DNA of 6,325 bases. Source: Methylophilus sp. GTDB taxonomy: Bacteria; Pseudomonadota; Gammaproteobacteria; Burkholderiales; Methylophilaceae. The notes under the pieces were generated by a model, which did no database searches, had not been told where the DNA came from, and saw nothing but the letters and a program-made list of their open reading frames with translations. Shown piece by piece: positions 1 through 5,670 of this stretch; the first letter of the stretch is position 1, and every line of letters starts with the position of its first letter. The stretch lies in contig JAIXZQ010000301.1 of assembly GCA_027489475.1 (NCBI GenBank), forward strand, positions 1 through 6,325. Reading direction: 5' to 3'. The translations under genes were made by a program, and so were the position numbers.

Positions 1-426
1 AAAGATGCCATGGCCTTGAGTCAAGGTCAGCACCGCATTGTGCTGAACAATACGGCGCCGGTGCGTCTGCGCGGCAGCTATAATGAGCTGATGAGTGCTA
101 TGAGTAACTTGTCCAGCAATGCCGTGCGCTATACCCCTGCTGACGGTCAAATTACGCTTGGCTGGCACCTACAAGGCGAGCAGGCTGTGTTTTCCGTGCG
201 TGATACCGGCATCGGCATCGAACCACACCATTTGCCGCGGTTAACTGAACGTTTTTATCGCGTGGACAGTGGGCGAAGTCGAGATACCGGCGGTACAGGC
301 TTGGGTCTGTCCATCGTCAAACATATTTTGCAACACCATCAAGCCCAGTTGCAGGTGGAGAGCACGCCAGGTGAGGGCAGTTGCTTTCAAATTGTGTTTC
401 CAGCCGAGCGGGTGCTGATGCCATGA
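1..426 (+). CDS. phoR: Sensor histidine kinase, C-terminal ATPase domain (PhoR-like), 5' end missing
   Basis: The frame is open from the first base, so only the last 141 residues of a longer protein are present. Visible kinase motifs in order are an N-box (NLSSNAVRYTP, about nt 106-138), a D/G1 box (DTGIGI, nt 202-219), an F-box (ERFYRVD, about nt 247-267) and a G2 box (GGTGLGLSIVKH, nt 289-324). These form the ATP-binding lid of a HATPase_c domain. The phosphoacceptor His box and the sensor and membrane parts would lie upstream, outside the window. The combination ERFYRVD, then SRDTGGTGLGLSIVKH, is typical of PhoR, the membrane kinase that responds to phosphate limitation and phosphorylates PhoB. 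That assignment is by motif style only, since no phoB is visible and other OmpR-partner kinases share these boxes. The stop codon overlaps the next gene's start (ATGA at 423-426), suggesting coupled translation. Confidence 0.85.
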   Translation, partial: KDAMALSQGQHRIVLNNTAPVRLRGSYNELMSAMSNLSSNAVRYTPADGQITLGWHLQGEQAVFSVRDTGIGIEPHHLPRLTERFYRVDSGRSRDTGGTGLGLSIVKHILQHHQAQLQVESTPGEGSCFQIVFPAERVLMP

Positions 427-1160
427 TACGCGTTGGCTGGCTATTGTTACTCTGTGTGCTGGCCGGCTGTAAAACCACGCCTGAGGGAGGCTATATCGAC
501 TCGCCGAATGCGCGGCCAGTGCCGGTCAGGCAAGACCGCAATGCCATGCAACAGTTGGTCAAAAGTGACCTCGACCGACTGGCAGACATTGAGTATGCCG
601 AAAACATGAGCACTTTGCGTAGCTTGATGATGAAGTTATACAAACGCAATCCGGCTGAGGTTAGCAAGTCTGGGCTAGGTTCGGCCGAGCAGATTGCGCG
701 TATCGTATTTGAACAATTTGGCAGCCATCATTGGCAGTTTGCAGCTTTAGGCGGAGCCACCGAAACTGCAGCCATCCGTTTGGCACTCAATCCGCAGTAT
801 CAGGGCGACCGTGTGCTGGCATTTGTGGTGGGCATACAATCGATGTTGTATAGAGCGCATGGCAATAAAACCTCGTTTTATTTGACCGATAGCCTAGAGC
901 CACAAAACCTGTATAACGCGGCGCGCAATATTGAAATTGCCGTATGGAAGCTCTCAAACGATAAAAATGCGCAAGGCGATTTATTATTGCTCACGAATCA
1001 TTTACCTGGCGAAGTACAAAACTTGAGTTTCGAGCGCGAGTTTAGCAAGCTGATTGCGCGCACGGATTTGTTGGCGCTGGCCTTGGCCGAAAAGTCGCAA
1101 CGCCTGATTTCACGTTTGTCGCAAAGTATCTCAACAGCCCCTTTTTTACCATTTAGATAA
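423..1160 (+). CDS. Predicted lipoprotein of unknown function
   Basis: I do not recognise the family. The protein is 245 residues from ATG 423. This start is preferred over the upstream TTG at 381 because it puts a classical type II signal peptide at the N-terminus: a short positive start (MIRVGW), a hydrophobic core, and the lipobox LAGC with the acylated cysteine at residue 16. Lysine rather than aspartate follows the Cys, which by the E. coli rule predicts outer-membrane sorting. The mature part looks mostly alpha-helical, with alternating charged and hydrophobic stretches (for example a region rich in LRSLMMKLYKR near residues 60-70 and a C-terminal helix ending FLPFR). There is no catalytic motif I can name. 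It overlaps the kinase gene by 4 bases (ATGA) and lies 7 bases before roxA, so it is probably co-transcribed with both. Co-transcription does not show a shared function. Confidence 0.82.
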   Translation: MIRVGWLLLLCVLAGCKTTPEGGYIDSPNARPVPVRQDRNAMQQLVKSDLDRLADIEYAENMSTLRSLMMKLYKRNPAEVSKSGLGSAEQIARIVFEQFGSHHWQFAALGGATETAAIRLALNPQYQGDRVLAFVVGIQSMLYRAHGNKTSFYLTDSLEPQNLYNAARNIEIAVWKLSNDKNAQGDLLLLTNHLPGEVQNLSFEREFSKLIARTDLLALALAEKSQRLISRLSQSISTAPFLPFR

Positions 1161-1167
1161 GCCCCTT

Positions 1168-2331
1168 ATGTCTGTATTCACCCTGTCCTTGAATGGTCTG
1201 ACCGCTGCCGAATTTATGGCGGAATACTGGCAAAAAAAACCCTTGCTTATCCGCGGTGCGTTGCCTGGCTTTCAGGGCTTCTTGAGCCCTGAAGAATTGG
1301 CTGGCCTGGCCTGTGAAGCGTCTGTGCCTTCTCGGCTGATTCAATGTGATCCCGCGCGGGCGAATCAGGGTAGCGGCTGGACAGTGAAGCATGGTCCGTT
1401 TGAAGATGAAGATTTTAACGCCTTGCCGCCAGACCATTGGACCTTGTTAGTACAAGGGGTCAATCATGTCTTGCCCGAGGCACAAGCCTTATTGTCGGCC
1501 TTTAACTTTATCCCGACCGCTCGGCTAGACGATGTGATGGTCAGTTATGCCCCATCCGGGGGAGGCGTGGGACCACATGTGGATAGCTACGATGTGTTTT
1601 TGTTGCAGGGGGCAGGTACGCGTCGCTGGCGAATCAGCCAGCAGACTGATAGAACATGGATTCCAGATGCGCCGCTGCGATTGTTGGCGCAGTTTGAGAC
1701 AGAGCAAGAGTGGCTATTAGAACCGGGGGATATGTTATATCTGCCACCGCACGTTGCTCATTGGGGCATTGCGGAAGATGATGCATGCATGACCTACTCG
1801 ATAGGCTTTCGCGCGCCCGCAGCGCGTGAGCTGGCCATTGAGTTTCTCGAAGCCTGTCGGCAAGAGGGATGGCCAGATGCGCTCTATCAAGACCCTGACC
1901 AACCCGCAGTCAGTGATGCATGCGAAGTCAGCGAGGCGATGGCCAGCAATGTGGCACAGTTGTTAAATCAGTTGTTGTGGTCGCCCGAACAGTTGGGCCC
2001 ATTTTTAGCCAAATATTTATCCGAACCCAAAGCGTATGTGGTGTTTGAACCGCCAAGACGACCTGTAAAAAAACCACAATGGCTACAGCAGGCTTGTCAG
2101 CGGGGCGTGGTGTTAGATTTGCAAGCGCAGATCTTGCGCTGGCAGACACGCTACTATCTGAATGGTGAAGCGATAGACGTGCCGGCAGAGGCGCAGACGA
2201 TGCTTAATCGGCTGGCCAATCAGCGCACATTGAGTGCTGAGGACATGAGCCATCCCGCGGCCCAGCGGCTGCATGATTGGCTGTACCAGCAGTACCAGTC
2301 TGGGGTTTGCCACTTGGCTGAAACCGCTTGA
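1168..2331 (+). CDS. roxA: Ribosomal protein L16 arginine hydroxylase, cupin/JmjC-type 2-oxoglutarate oxygenase
   Basis: The protein is 387 residues, close to E. coli YcfD/RoxA (about 373). The family uses Fe(II), O2 and 2-oxoglutarate to hydroxylate an arginine of 50S protein L16 in the cytoplasm. The sequence shows the double-stranded beta-helix iron site: H137-V-D139 in the motif GVGPHVDSYDVFLLQG, and the distal H198 in PPHVAHWG. A basic TRRWR segment (R152/R153) follows at the place where RoxA has its 2-oxoglutarate-binding arginine. The EPGDMLYLPP stretch (185-194) is the usual cupin strand before the last histidine. The N-terminal YWQKKPLLIRGALPGF (20-35) is a strong family signature. 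Residues after about 215 match the helical dimerisation and winged-helix C-terminal part in length. The ATG lies 7 bases after the previous stop with only a weak purine stretch upstream, so expression probably depends on upstream translation. All iron ligands are intact, so it should be active. Confidence 0.93.
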   Translation: MSVFTLSLNGLTAAEFMAEYWQKKPLLIRGALPGFQGFLSPEELAGLACEASVPSRLIQCDPARANQGSGWTVKHGPFEDEDFNALPPDHWTLLVQGVNHVLPEAQALLSAFNFIPTARLDDVMVSYAPSGGGVGPHVDSYDVFLLQGAGTRRWRISQQTDRTWIPDAPLRLLAQFETEQEWLLEPGDMLYLPPHVAHWGIAEDDACMTYSIGFRAPAARELAIEFLEACRQEGWPDALYQDPDQPAVSDACEVSEAMASNVAQLLNQLLWSPEQLGPFLAKYLSEPKAYVVFEPPRRPVKKPQWLQQACQRGVVLDLQAQILRWQTRYYLNGEAIDVPAEAQTMLNRLANQRTLSAEDMSHPAAQRLHDWLYQQYQSGVCHLAETA

Positions 2332-2428
2332 AGACGATGAACAGCAAACTAAAAAAGCCCTTTTAACGATAAAAATGGCGGAAACTGCGTGCACAATAAA
2401 AAAATCCAGTGTTTTCATTGCATTTGCG

Positions 2429-2457
2429 TTCTTTTTTTAACCAATTGCTGATACAAT
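2429..2457 (+). promoter_or_regulatory. Candidate sigma-70 promoter with extended -10 for the small lipoprotein gene
   Basis: TGATACAAT at 2449-2457 matches the extended -10 pattern TGnTATAAT at all but one position. The -35 at 17-bp spacing (TTCTTT, 2429-2434) is poor, which fits an extended -10 promoter. The predicted start near 2464 would leave a leader of about 70 bases before the lipoprotein gene. The rest of the 2332-2528 gap is AT-rich and holds no ORF or clear terminator for roxA. Confidence 0.5.
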
Positions 2458-2522
2458 TTTTTTACTCGGCGTGTTCTGCTTGTTTGGGATACACCGTACA
2501 TAATTTTTTGCTCATACATACT

Positions 2523-2527
2523 AAGGA
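2523..2527 (+). promoter_or_regulatory. Ribosome binding site that selects the second ATG of the small lipoprotein gene
   Basis: AAGGA lies only 1 base before the first in-frame ATG (2529) but 7 bases before the second (2535). The usual Shine-Dalgarno spacing of about 5-9 bases favours 2535. Confidence 0.6.
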
Positions 2528-2534
2528 AATGAAG

Positions 2535-2753
2535 ATGACACGTTCTGCATTGTTGGCTGCATTGTTGGCTTTGGCTTTGACTGCTTGTGGTGAAAAACCA
2601 GCTGAAGAAGCGCCTGCTGCTGAAGCACCTGCCGCTGAAGCACCAGCTGCTGAAGCTGCTCCTGCTGCTGAAGCGCCTGCTGAAGCTGCTCCTGCTGAAG
2701 CTGCTCCTGCTGCTGAAGGGCCAGCTGAAGCTGCTCCTGCTGAAGCTAAGTAA
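2535..2753 (+). CDS. Small Ala/Pro/Glu-repeat lipoprotein
   Basis: This is a 72-residue protein. Residues 1-18 form a lipoprotein signal (MTRSALLAAL, then a hydrophobic core) ending in the lipobox LTAC with Cys18. Gly19 follows the Cys, so outer-membrane retention is predicted. Everything after residue 22 is a low-complexity tail of PAAE, APAAE and AAPAE units with no aromatic residues, expected to be extended, acidic and disordered. No family function can be assigned. Such tails are known as spacers or periplasmic linkers, but that is inference here. The start at 2535 is chosen from the AAGGA spacing; an in-frame ATG two codons upstream (2529) would add Met-Lys. The gene has its own candidate promoter and a strong terminator, so it is probably a single-gene transcript. 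Codon use is heavily biased to GCT and GAA, which hints at high expression. The reading on the opposite strand is a serine-rich shadow. Confidence 0.8.
   Translation: MTRSALLAALLALALTACGEKPAEEAPAAEAPAAEAPAAEAAPAAEAPAEAAPAEAAPAAEGPAEAAPAEAK
2598..2750 (+). repeat. Imperfect tandem 12-18 bp repeat encoding PAE/PAAE units
   Basis: Units such as GCTGCTCCTGCTGAA and GCGCCTGCTGCTGAA recur head to tail about nine times with synonymous variation (GCG, GCA, GCT and GCC for Ala; CCT and CCA for Pro). Unit length varies between 12, 15 and 18 bases, always in frame. Such arrays can gain or lose units by slippage or recombination, so copy number may differ between strains. Confidence 0.85.
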
Positions 2754-2761
2754 TTCAGGCA

Positions 2762-2794
2762 TTAGTCATGCATCGTTTCGACGTGGATGACTAA
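2762..2794 (+). other. Imperfect hairpin just after the lipoprotein stop
   Basis: TTAGTCAT (2762-2769) pairs perfectly with ATGACTAA (2787-2794). Further partial pairing of CGT with ACG occurs around a loop of TTTCG. It sits 8 bases after the stop codon and 13 bases before the terminator stem. A role as an mRNA 3' stabiliser or part of a 3' UTR small RNA is inference only. Confidence 0.45.
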
Positions 2795-2807
2795 AATCTA
2801 TTCGCTT

Positions 2808-2847
2808 AGATGTAAAAAAGCCGACGCAAGTCGGCTTTTTTACATCT
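2808..2847. terminator. Bidirectional intrinsic terminator between the small lipoprotein gene and tpiA
   Basis: This is a perfect 18-bp inverted repeat, 2808-2825 against 2830-2847, with a GCAA tetraloop. The GC-rich part is GCCGAC/GTCGGC, flanked by A6 on one side and T6 on the other, so either strand reads as a GC stem followed by six Ts. It can end the lipoprotein transcript (plus) and the tpiA transcript (minus, stop at 2942). The remaining gap 2848-2941 holds only a small palindrome at 2869-2893. Confidence 0.92.
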
Positions 2848-2868
2848 GTCTCAACCGCATCCAGCCGT

Positions 2869-2893
2869 GAATGTGGCGTGTACGCGCACATTC
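2869..2893. repeat. Short inverted repeat downstream of tpiA
   Basis: GAATGTG-GCG (2869-2878) pairs with CGC-g-CACATTC (2883-2893), giving 10 pairs with one bulged G around a TGTA loop. No T-run follows on either strand, so it is not itself a classical terminator. It lies in the 3' region of the tpiA transcript. Confidence 0.5.
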
Positions 2894-2941
2894 TCTCGAG
2901 CGTGCACTGTTTTGCAACAGAGGACAATCTGAGTCTATCCT

Positions 2942-3709
2942 TTAGGCGGCGACCGCATTAGCGATGTCTGTAATGCGTAAGAACTCCTCTACCTGTAACG
3001 ATGCGCCGCCAACCAGACTGCCATCTACATCTGGCAAACTGAGGAGTTGCGCTGCATTGTGAGATTGCACACTGCCGCCATACAGTAGCGTGATGTCTTC
3101 GGACACCTTGGGATTGAGCAATGCAATATGCCCACGTACAAAAGATAAAATAGCTTGCACATGTTGTGGCGATGCGGCTTTGCCAGTGCCTATCGCCCAG
3201 ACCGGTTCATAAGCAATCACGCCTTGAGACAAGGCTTGAATACCGACATGCGAAATCACTGGATTTAATTGCCGCGAAACCACGACATCAGTTTCACCTT
3301 GCTCATACTCATCCAACGTTTCGCCTATACACAAGATAGGCGTTAAGCCTGCTTTGAGTGCAGCTTCAAAGCGTTCGCCACAGGTTTCATCATTGTCGTG
3401 GCCGCGTTGACGGCGTTCAGAGTGGCCAATAATGACATAGGTGCAGCCAAACTCACGCAACATACTGGGCGATACCGAGCCAGTATACGCGCCACGTTCA
3501 TAGCGACTCATGTTCTGCGCGCCCCAGGCAATATGGCTTTGCTGCAACAATTGTTGGGCTTGAAACAAATAAGGGTGTGGTGGACAAACGGCGTAGCGCG
3601 CCAGGTGCCGCGCAGTGTGTTGCAGCAAGGTCTGCATAAAGTGCTGATTTTCTGGCAGATTGCCATGCATTTTACGATTGGCAACCACCAACGTGGGCCG
3701 ATTCGACAT
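2942..3709 (-). CDS. tpiA: Triosephosphate isomerase
   Basis: This enzyme interconverts dihydroxyacetone phosphate and glyceraldehyde 3-phosphate in the cytoplasm, in glycolysis, gluconeogenesis and (in methylotrophs) the ribulose monophosphate pathway. With the start at 3709 it has 255 residues, normal for the family. Catalytic residues fall at or near classical positions: N11 and K13, H96 in IIGHSERR, E168 in AYEPVWAIGTGK (catalytic base plus flexible loop 6), YGGSV at 210-214, and the phosphate-binding LVGGASL near 232-238. An ATG two codons upstream (3715) is possible. The minus-strand AAGGA lies 3 bases from that ATG but 9 from 3709, and the family numbering also fits 3709. The odd feature is the first motif: NRKMHG where NWKMNG or NWKMHG is usual, so Trp12 is Arg. 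All catalytic residues are kept. The gene stands alone, facing away from ybeY, and reads towards the terminator at 2808-2847. Confidence 0.95.
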   Translation of the reverse strand: MSNRPTLVVANRKMHGNLPENQHFMQTLLQHTARHLARYAVCPPHPYLFQAQQLLQQSHIAWGAQNMSRYERGAYTGSVSPSMLREFGCTYVIIGHSERRQRGHDNDETCGERFEAALKAGLTPILCIGETLDEYEQGETDVVVSRQLNPVISHVGIQALSQGVIAYEPVWAIGTGKAASPQHVQAILSFVRGHIALLNPKVSEDITLLYGGSVQSHNAAQLLSLPDVDGSLVGGASLQVEEFLRITDIANAVAA

Positions 3710-3738
3710 CGCCATGTTTCCTTAGGAGGTTTTATTCA

Positions 3739-3744
3739 TATAAT
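3739..3744 (+). promoter_or_regulatory. Candidate -10 element (TATAAT) in the tpiA-ybeY divergent gap
   Basis: This is a perfect TATAAT reading towards ybeY. The matching -35 is weak (TTTCCT at 3717-3722 with 16-bp spacing). A start near 3751 would leave a leader of about 24 bases before ATG 3775. The same AT-rich stretch read on the minus strand (TATATG) could serve tpiA, so the two promoters may share or overlap here. Confidence 0.45.
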
Positions 3745-3769
3745 GTCGGCTGTAGAAGCAAAAACTTGA
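3743..3769 (+). CDS. Possible 8-residue leader peptide ORF before ybeY
   Basis: ATG at 3743 opens the frame MSAVEAKT, ending at TGA 3767-3769. A perfect AGGAGGT lies at 3724-3730, 12 bases upstream, which is rather far. The TGA overlaps a TTG (TTGA, 3766-3769) that is in frame with ybeY, the layout of a termination-reinitiation coupling. If transcription instead starts from the TATAAT at 3739-3744, this ORF and its AGGAGGT would not be in the mRNA, so the two readings compete. Low confidence. Confidence 0.2.
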   Translation: MSAVEAKT

Positions 3770-3774
3770 CCCCT

Positions 3775-4242
3775 ATGCCCACTTTGGATTTTGCATTGCA
3801 AATCGCGACAGATGCCCCCGCTTTGCCCACCCGCACGCAGTTTAAGCGCTGGATACGCACGGCTTTAAGAGTAGATACGCAGCTGACAATACGTATTGTT
3901 GATACGGATGAGGGCTTGCAATTGAATCGCGATTATCGCGGTAAATCCTATGCCACCAATGTGTTGACGTTTCCGCTGGCAGAAGAGCCCTGGCTGATGG
4001 GTGATATTGTGCTGTGTGCTCCCGTGATTGCGCGCGAAGCGGCAGAACAACACAAGTCTTTACTAGACCATTATGCCCATATGACCATACACGGGGTGCT
4101 GCACCTGCATGGCTATGACCATGAAATAGAGGCGCAAGCCGCCTTAATGGAAGCCATAGAAATCCAATGTTTGCAGCGGCTGGGGGTGGCCAATCCTTAT
4201 GCCGTGTCTGATGCAGACGAAAAACCAACGCAGGCGCTTTAA
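3775..4242 (+). CDS. ybeY: Endoribonuclease YbeY (rRNA maturation factor)
   Basis: YbeY is a zinc-dependent single-strand RNase needed for 16S rRNA 3' maturation and 70S ribosome quality control in the cytoplasm. The UPF0054 signature is clear: NRDYRGKSYATNVLTFP (about residues 51-67), MGDIVLCAPV (75-84), and the zinc motif H106-x3-H110-x5-H116 in HGVLHLHGYDH. The protein is 155 residues from ATG 3775, normal for the family. A TTG at 3766 in the same frame would add three residues (Met-Thr-Pro) and overlaps the stop of a tiny upstream ORF. No good Shine-Dalgarno precedes either start at normal spacing. In many bacteria ybeY follows a phoH-like gene and precedes corC and lnt. Here it is preceded by divergent tpiA and followed, after 30 bases, by scpA. 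Confidence 0.93.
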   Translation: MPTLDFALQIATDAPALPTRTQFKRWIRTALRVDTQLTIRIVDTDEGLQLNRDYRGKSYATNVLTFPLAEEPWLMGDIVLCAPVIAREAAEQHKSLLDHYAHMTIHGVLHLHGYDHEIEAQAALMEAIEIQCLQRLGVANPYAVSDADEKPTQAL

Positions 4243-4266
4243 CCTGTCAGCACAAATCGCTACAAT
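4238..4266 (+). promoter_or_regulatory. Candidate promoter for scpA-scpB overlapping the end of ybeY
   Basis: TACAAT at 4261-4266 (5 of 6 to TATAAT) lies 17 bp after TTTAAC (4238-4243), a weak -35 overlapping the ybeY stop. The usual 6-base gap from -10 to start places transcription at about 4273, exactly the A of the scpA ATG, so this promoter would give a leaderless mRNA. Confidence 0.4.
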
Positions 4267-4272
4267 CAAGCT

Positions 4273-5079
4273 ATGCAAAACACGGCAACGTTCTCTCCGG
4301 TAAAAATCAAAGGCGAACCGCTGTCGCAATTGCCCCAAGATTTATATATCCCGCCGGATGCGCTCGAAGTCTATCTGGAGACATTTGAAGGGCCGCTGGA
4401 TTTGCTGCTCTATCTTATCCGCAAACACAATCTGGATATTCTGGACATCCCCATGAGTGCGTTAACCGCGCAATACATGGCCTATGTGGATAAAATGAAG
4501 GCGCACCATCTGGAGCTGGCAGCGGAATATCTGCTGATGTCTGCCATGTTGATTGAGATTAAGTCGCGCATGTTATTGCCCGCCCCGGTGTTGGCTGAAG
4601 AAGAAGATGATCCGCGCGCCGAATTGGTCAAGCGATTGATGGAATATGAGGCCATTAAGCTGGCTGCACAGCGGCTGGATGCGCTGCCCAAAGTGGGGTC
4701 TGAGATTCATGTCACGGCAGCCACTTACCAGCATATCAGTCAGATTAAGCCGCCTGAAGTGAGTTTGGACGAGTTGCTGGAGGCTTGGCGCAATGTATTA
4801 AAACGCGCTGCCTTGCATCAGCACCACAAATTGGGCCGTGCAGAGTTGTCGGTGCGTGAGCATATGAGCCTGTTGTTGCGTAGGTTAAACCAAGTCCCTT
4901 TGTTGCGTTTTGATGAGTTGTTCGATGTGGCCACTGATGGCGTGGCCAAGTTGGTCGTCAATTTTTTGGCCATGCTTGAGCTGGTCAAAGAGGGGCTGAT
5001 TCGTCTCAGTCAACAAGTGGCCTTTGGGCCCATCTATCTGCAACTCCCCGCCGTAGAAGAGAGTATGCATCATGCGTGA
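4273..5079 (+). CDS. scpA: Segregation and condensation protein A
   Basis: ScpA is the kleisin subunit of the Smc-ScpAB condensin, bridging the two Smc heads and binding a ScpB dimer in its centre. This one is 268 residues. The N-terminal kleisin signature is FEGPLDLLLYLIRKHNLDILDIP (about 38-60), followed by the helix AAEYLLMSAMLIEIKSRMLLP (83-103), which packs on the Smc neck. An acidic linker (EEEDD) leads to RAELVKRLMEYEAIKLAAQRL (115-135). The C-terminal winged-helix part (about 190-260) ends VAFGPIYLQLP. The early segment EPLSQLPQDLYIPPDALEVYLETFEG is the style of betaproteobacterial ScpA and supports the ATG at 4273. No Shine-Dalgarno precedes it. Its last 8 bases overlap scpB. Smc is not in the window. 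ScpA looks intact while its partner gene does not. Confidence 0.95.
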   Translation: MQNTATFSPVKIKGEPLSQLPQDLYIPPDALEVYLETFEGPLDLLLYLIRKHNLDILDIPMSALTAQYMAYVDKMKAHHLELAAEYLLMSAMLIEIKSRMLLPAPVLAEEEDDPRAELVKRLMEYEAIKLAAQRLDALPKVGSEIHVTAATYQHISQIKPPEVSLDELLEAWRNVLKRAALHQHHKLGRAELSVREHMSLLLRRLNQVPLLRFDELFDVATDGVAKLVVNFLAMLELVKEGLIRLSQQVAFGPIYLQLPAVEESMHHA

Positions 5080-5620
5080 AGCTGAAACCATCGCTGAGAT
5101 GAAATCCATCCTCGAGGTGGCCTTGTTAACGGCAACCCAGCCCTTGCCCATAGACGAACTGCTCAAGTTGTTTGCGGGGCGTATGGAGCGCGCCACGTTG
5201 CGGATGTTGCTCGATGAGCTCAGGCAAGATTGGGCCGAGCGCACCTTAGATTTAGTACAGGTAGCCAGTGGCTACCGTTTTCAGGCCAAAGCCGAGTATG
5301 CCGATGTGTTGGCTCGCTTGCATCCAGAGCGACAGCCGCGTTACTCACGCGCCGTGATGGAAACCCTGGCCATTATTGCCTATCGTCAGCCGGTGACGCG
5401 CGGGGATATTGAACAGATTCGCGGGGTCACGGTAAATCCAAATGTGATACGGCAATTGCAATAACGAGAGTGGATTGATGTCGTTGGGCAGCGCGAAGTG
5501 CCTGGGCGTCCTTCGCTCTATGCCACCACCAAACAGTTTTTGGATGATCTCAATTTGCGCTCACTGCAAGAGCTGCCGCCTTATGAAACCTTTGTACAGG
5601 CCGAAATCGCGCTCGAATAA
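5072..5620 (+). pseudogene. scpB: Segregation and condensation protein B, interrupted by an in-frame TAA
   Basis: ScpB forms a dimer that binds the middle of ScpA in the Smc condensin. The frame from ATG 5072 encodes 130 residues covering the N-terminal winged-helix domain (about 10-85) and the first part of the second, including the hallmark SRAVMETLAIIAYRQPVTR and GDIEQIRGVTVNPNVIRQLQ. Codon 131 is TAA (5462-5464). The same frame then continues with unmistakable ScpB sequence: [16 protein letters not shown], then [23 protein letters not shown], ending at TAA 5618-5620. Family members read QLxxRxWIDVVG here, so the TAA stands where an Asp- or Glu-like residue is normal. One base change (GAA to TAA) would explain it. 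The full frame would be 182 codons, a reasonable ScpB length. No frameshift is needed. The stop removes the beta-hairpin wing of domain two. A true nonsense mutation, sequencing error or read-through cannot be separated from sequence alone. The start overlaps scpA by 8 bases. Confidence 0.88.
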
Positions 5621-5670
5621 TATGCGATATTACGCATACTTTGAGCAGTGGGCGTATCTGCAGTGCACAA

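Noticed and set aside
1153..1437. Minus-strand open frame overlapping the start of roxA
   Set aside because: It is antisense to the conserved RoxA N-terminus, has no recognisable motif, and would overlap a well-supported gene.
2345..2370. AAAAAAGCCCTTTT after roxA as a terminator
   Set aside because: The only pairing is A-T with a very short loop and no GC stem, so it is not a convincing terminator.
2598..2750. Repeat tract as a CRISPR array or intergenic satellite
   Set aside because: The units are 12-18 bp, contiguous, in frame and lack spacers. They encode the lipoprotein tail.
2415..2762. Serine/arginine-rich open frame on the minus strand across the small lipoprotein gene
   Set aside because: It is the antisense of the Ala/Pro/Glu repeat; GCT and GAA codons read backwards give Ser and Phe. 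The plus frame has a signal peptide, lipobox and ribosome site.
3398..3769. 123-codon open frame on the plus strand across tpiA
   Set aside because: It lies antisense to a clear triosephosphate isomerase and shows no family motif. Only its last 8 codons coincide with the possible ybeY leader ORF.
5462..5464. TAA reassigned as a sense codon in this organism
   Set aside because: Other genes here (the 423-1160 lipoprotein, the small lipoprotein, tpiA, ybeY, and scpB's own end) finish with TAA at expected lengths, so TAA is used as a normal stop.
5440..5500. Frameshift as the cause of the scpB interruption
   Set aside because: The ScpB-like residues before and after the TAA are in the same frame, so a substitution to a stop codon suffices and no insertion or deletion is needed.
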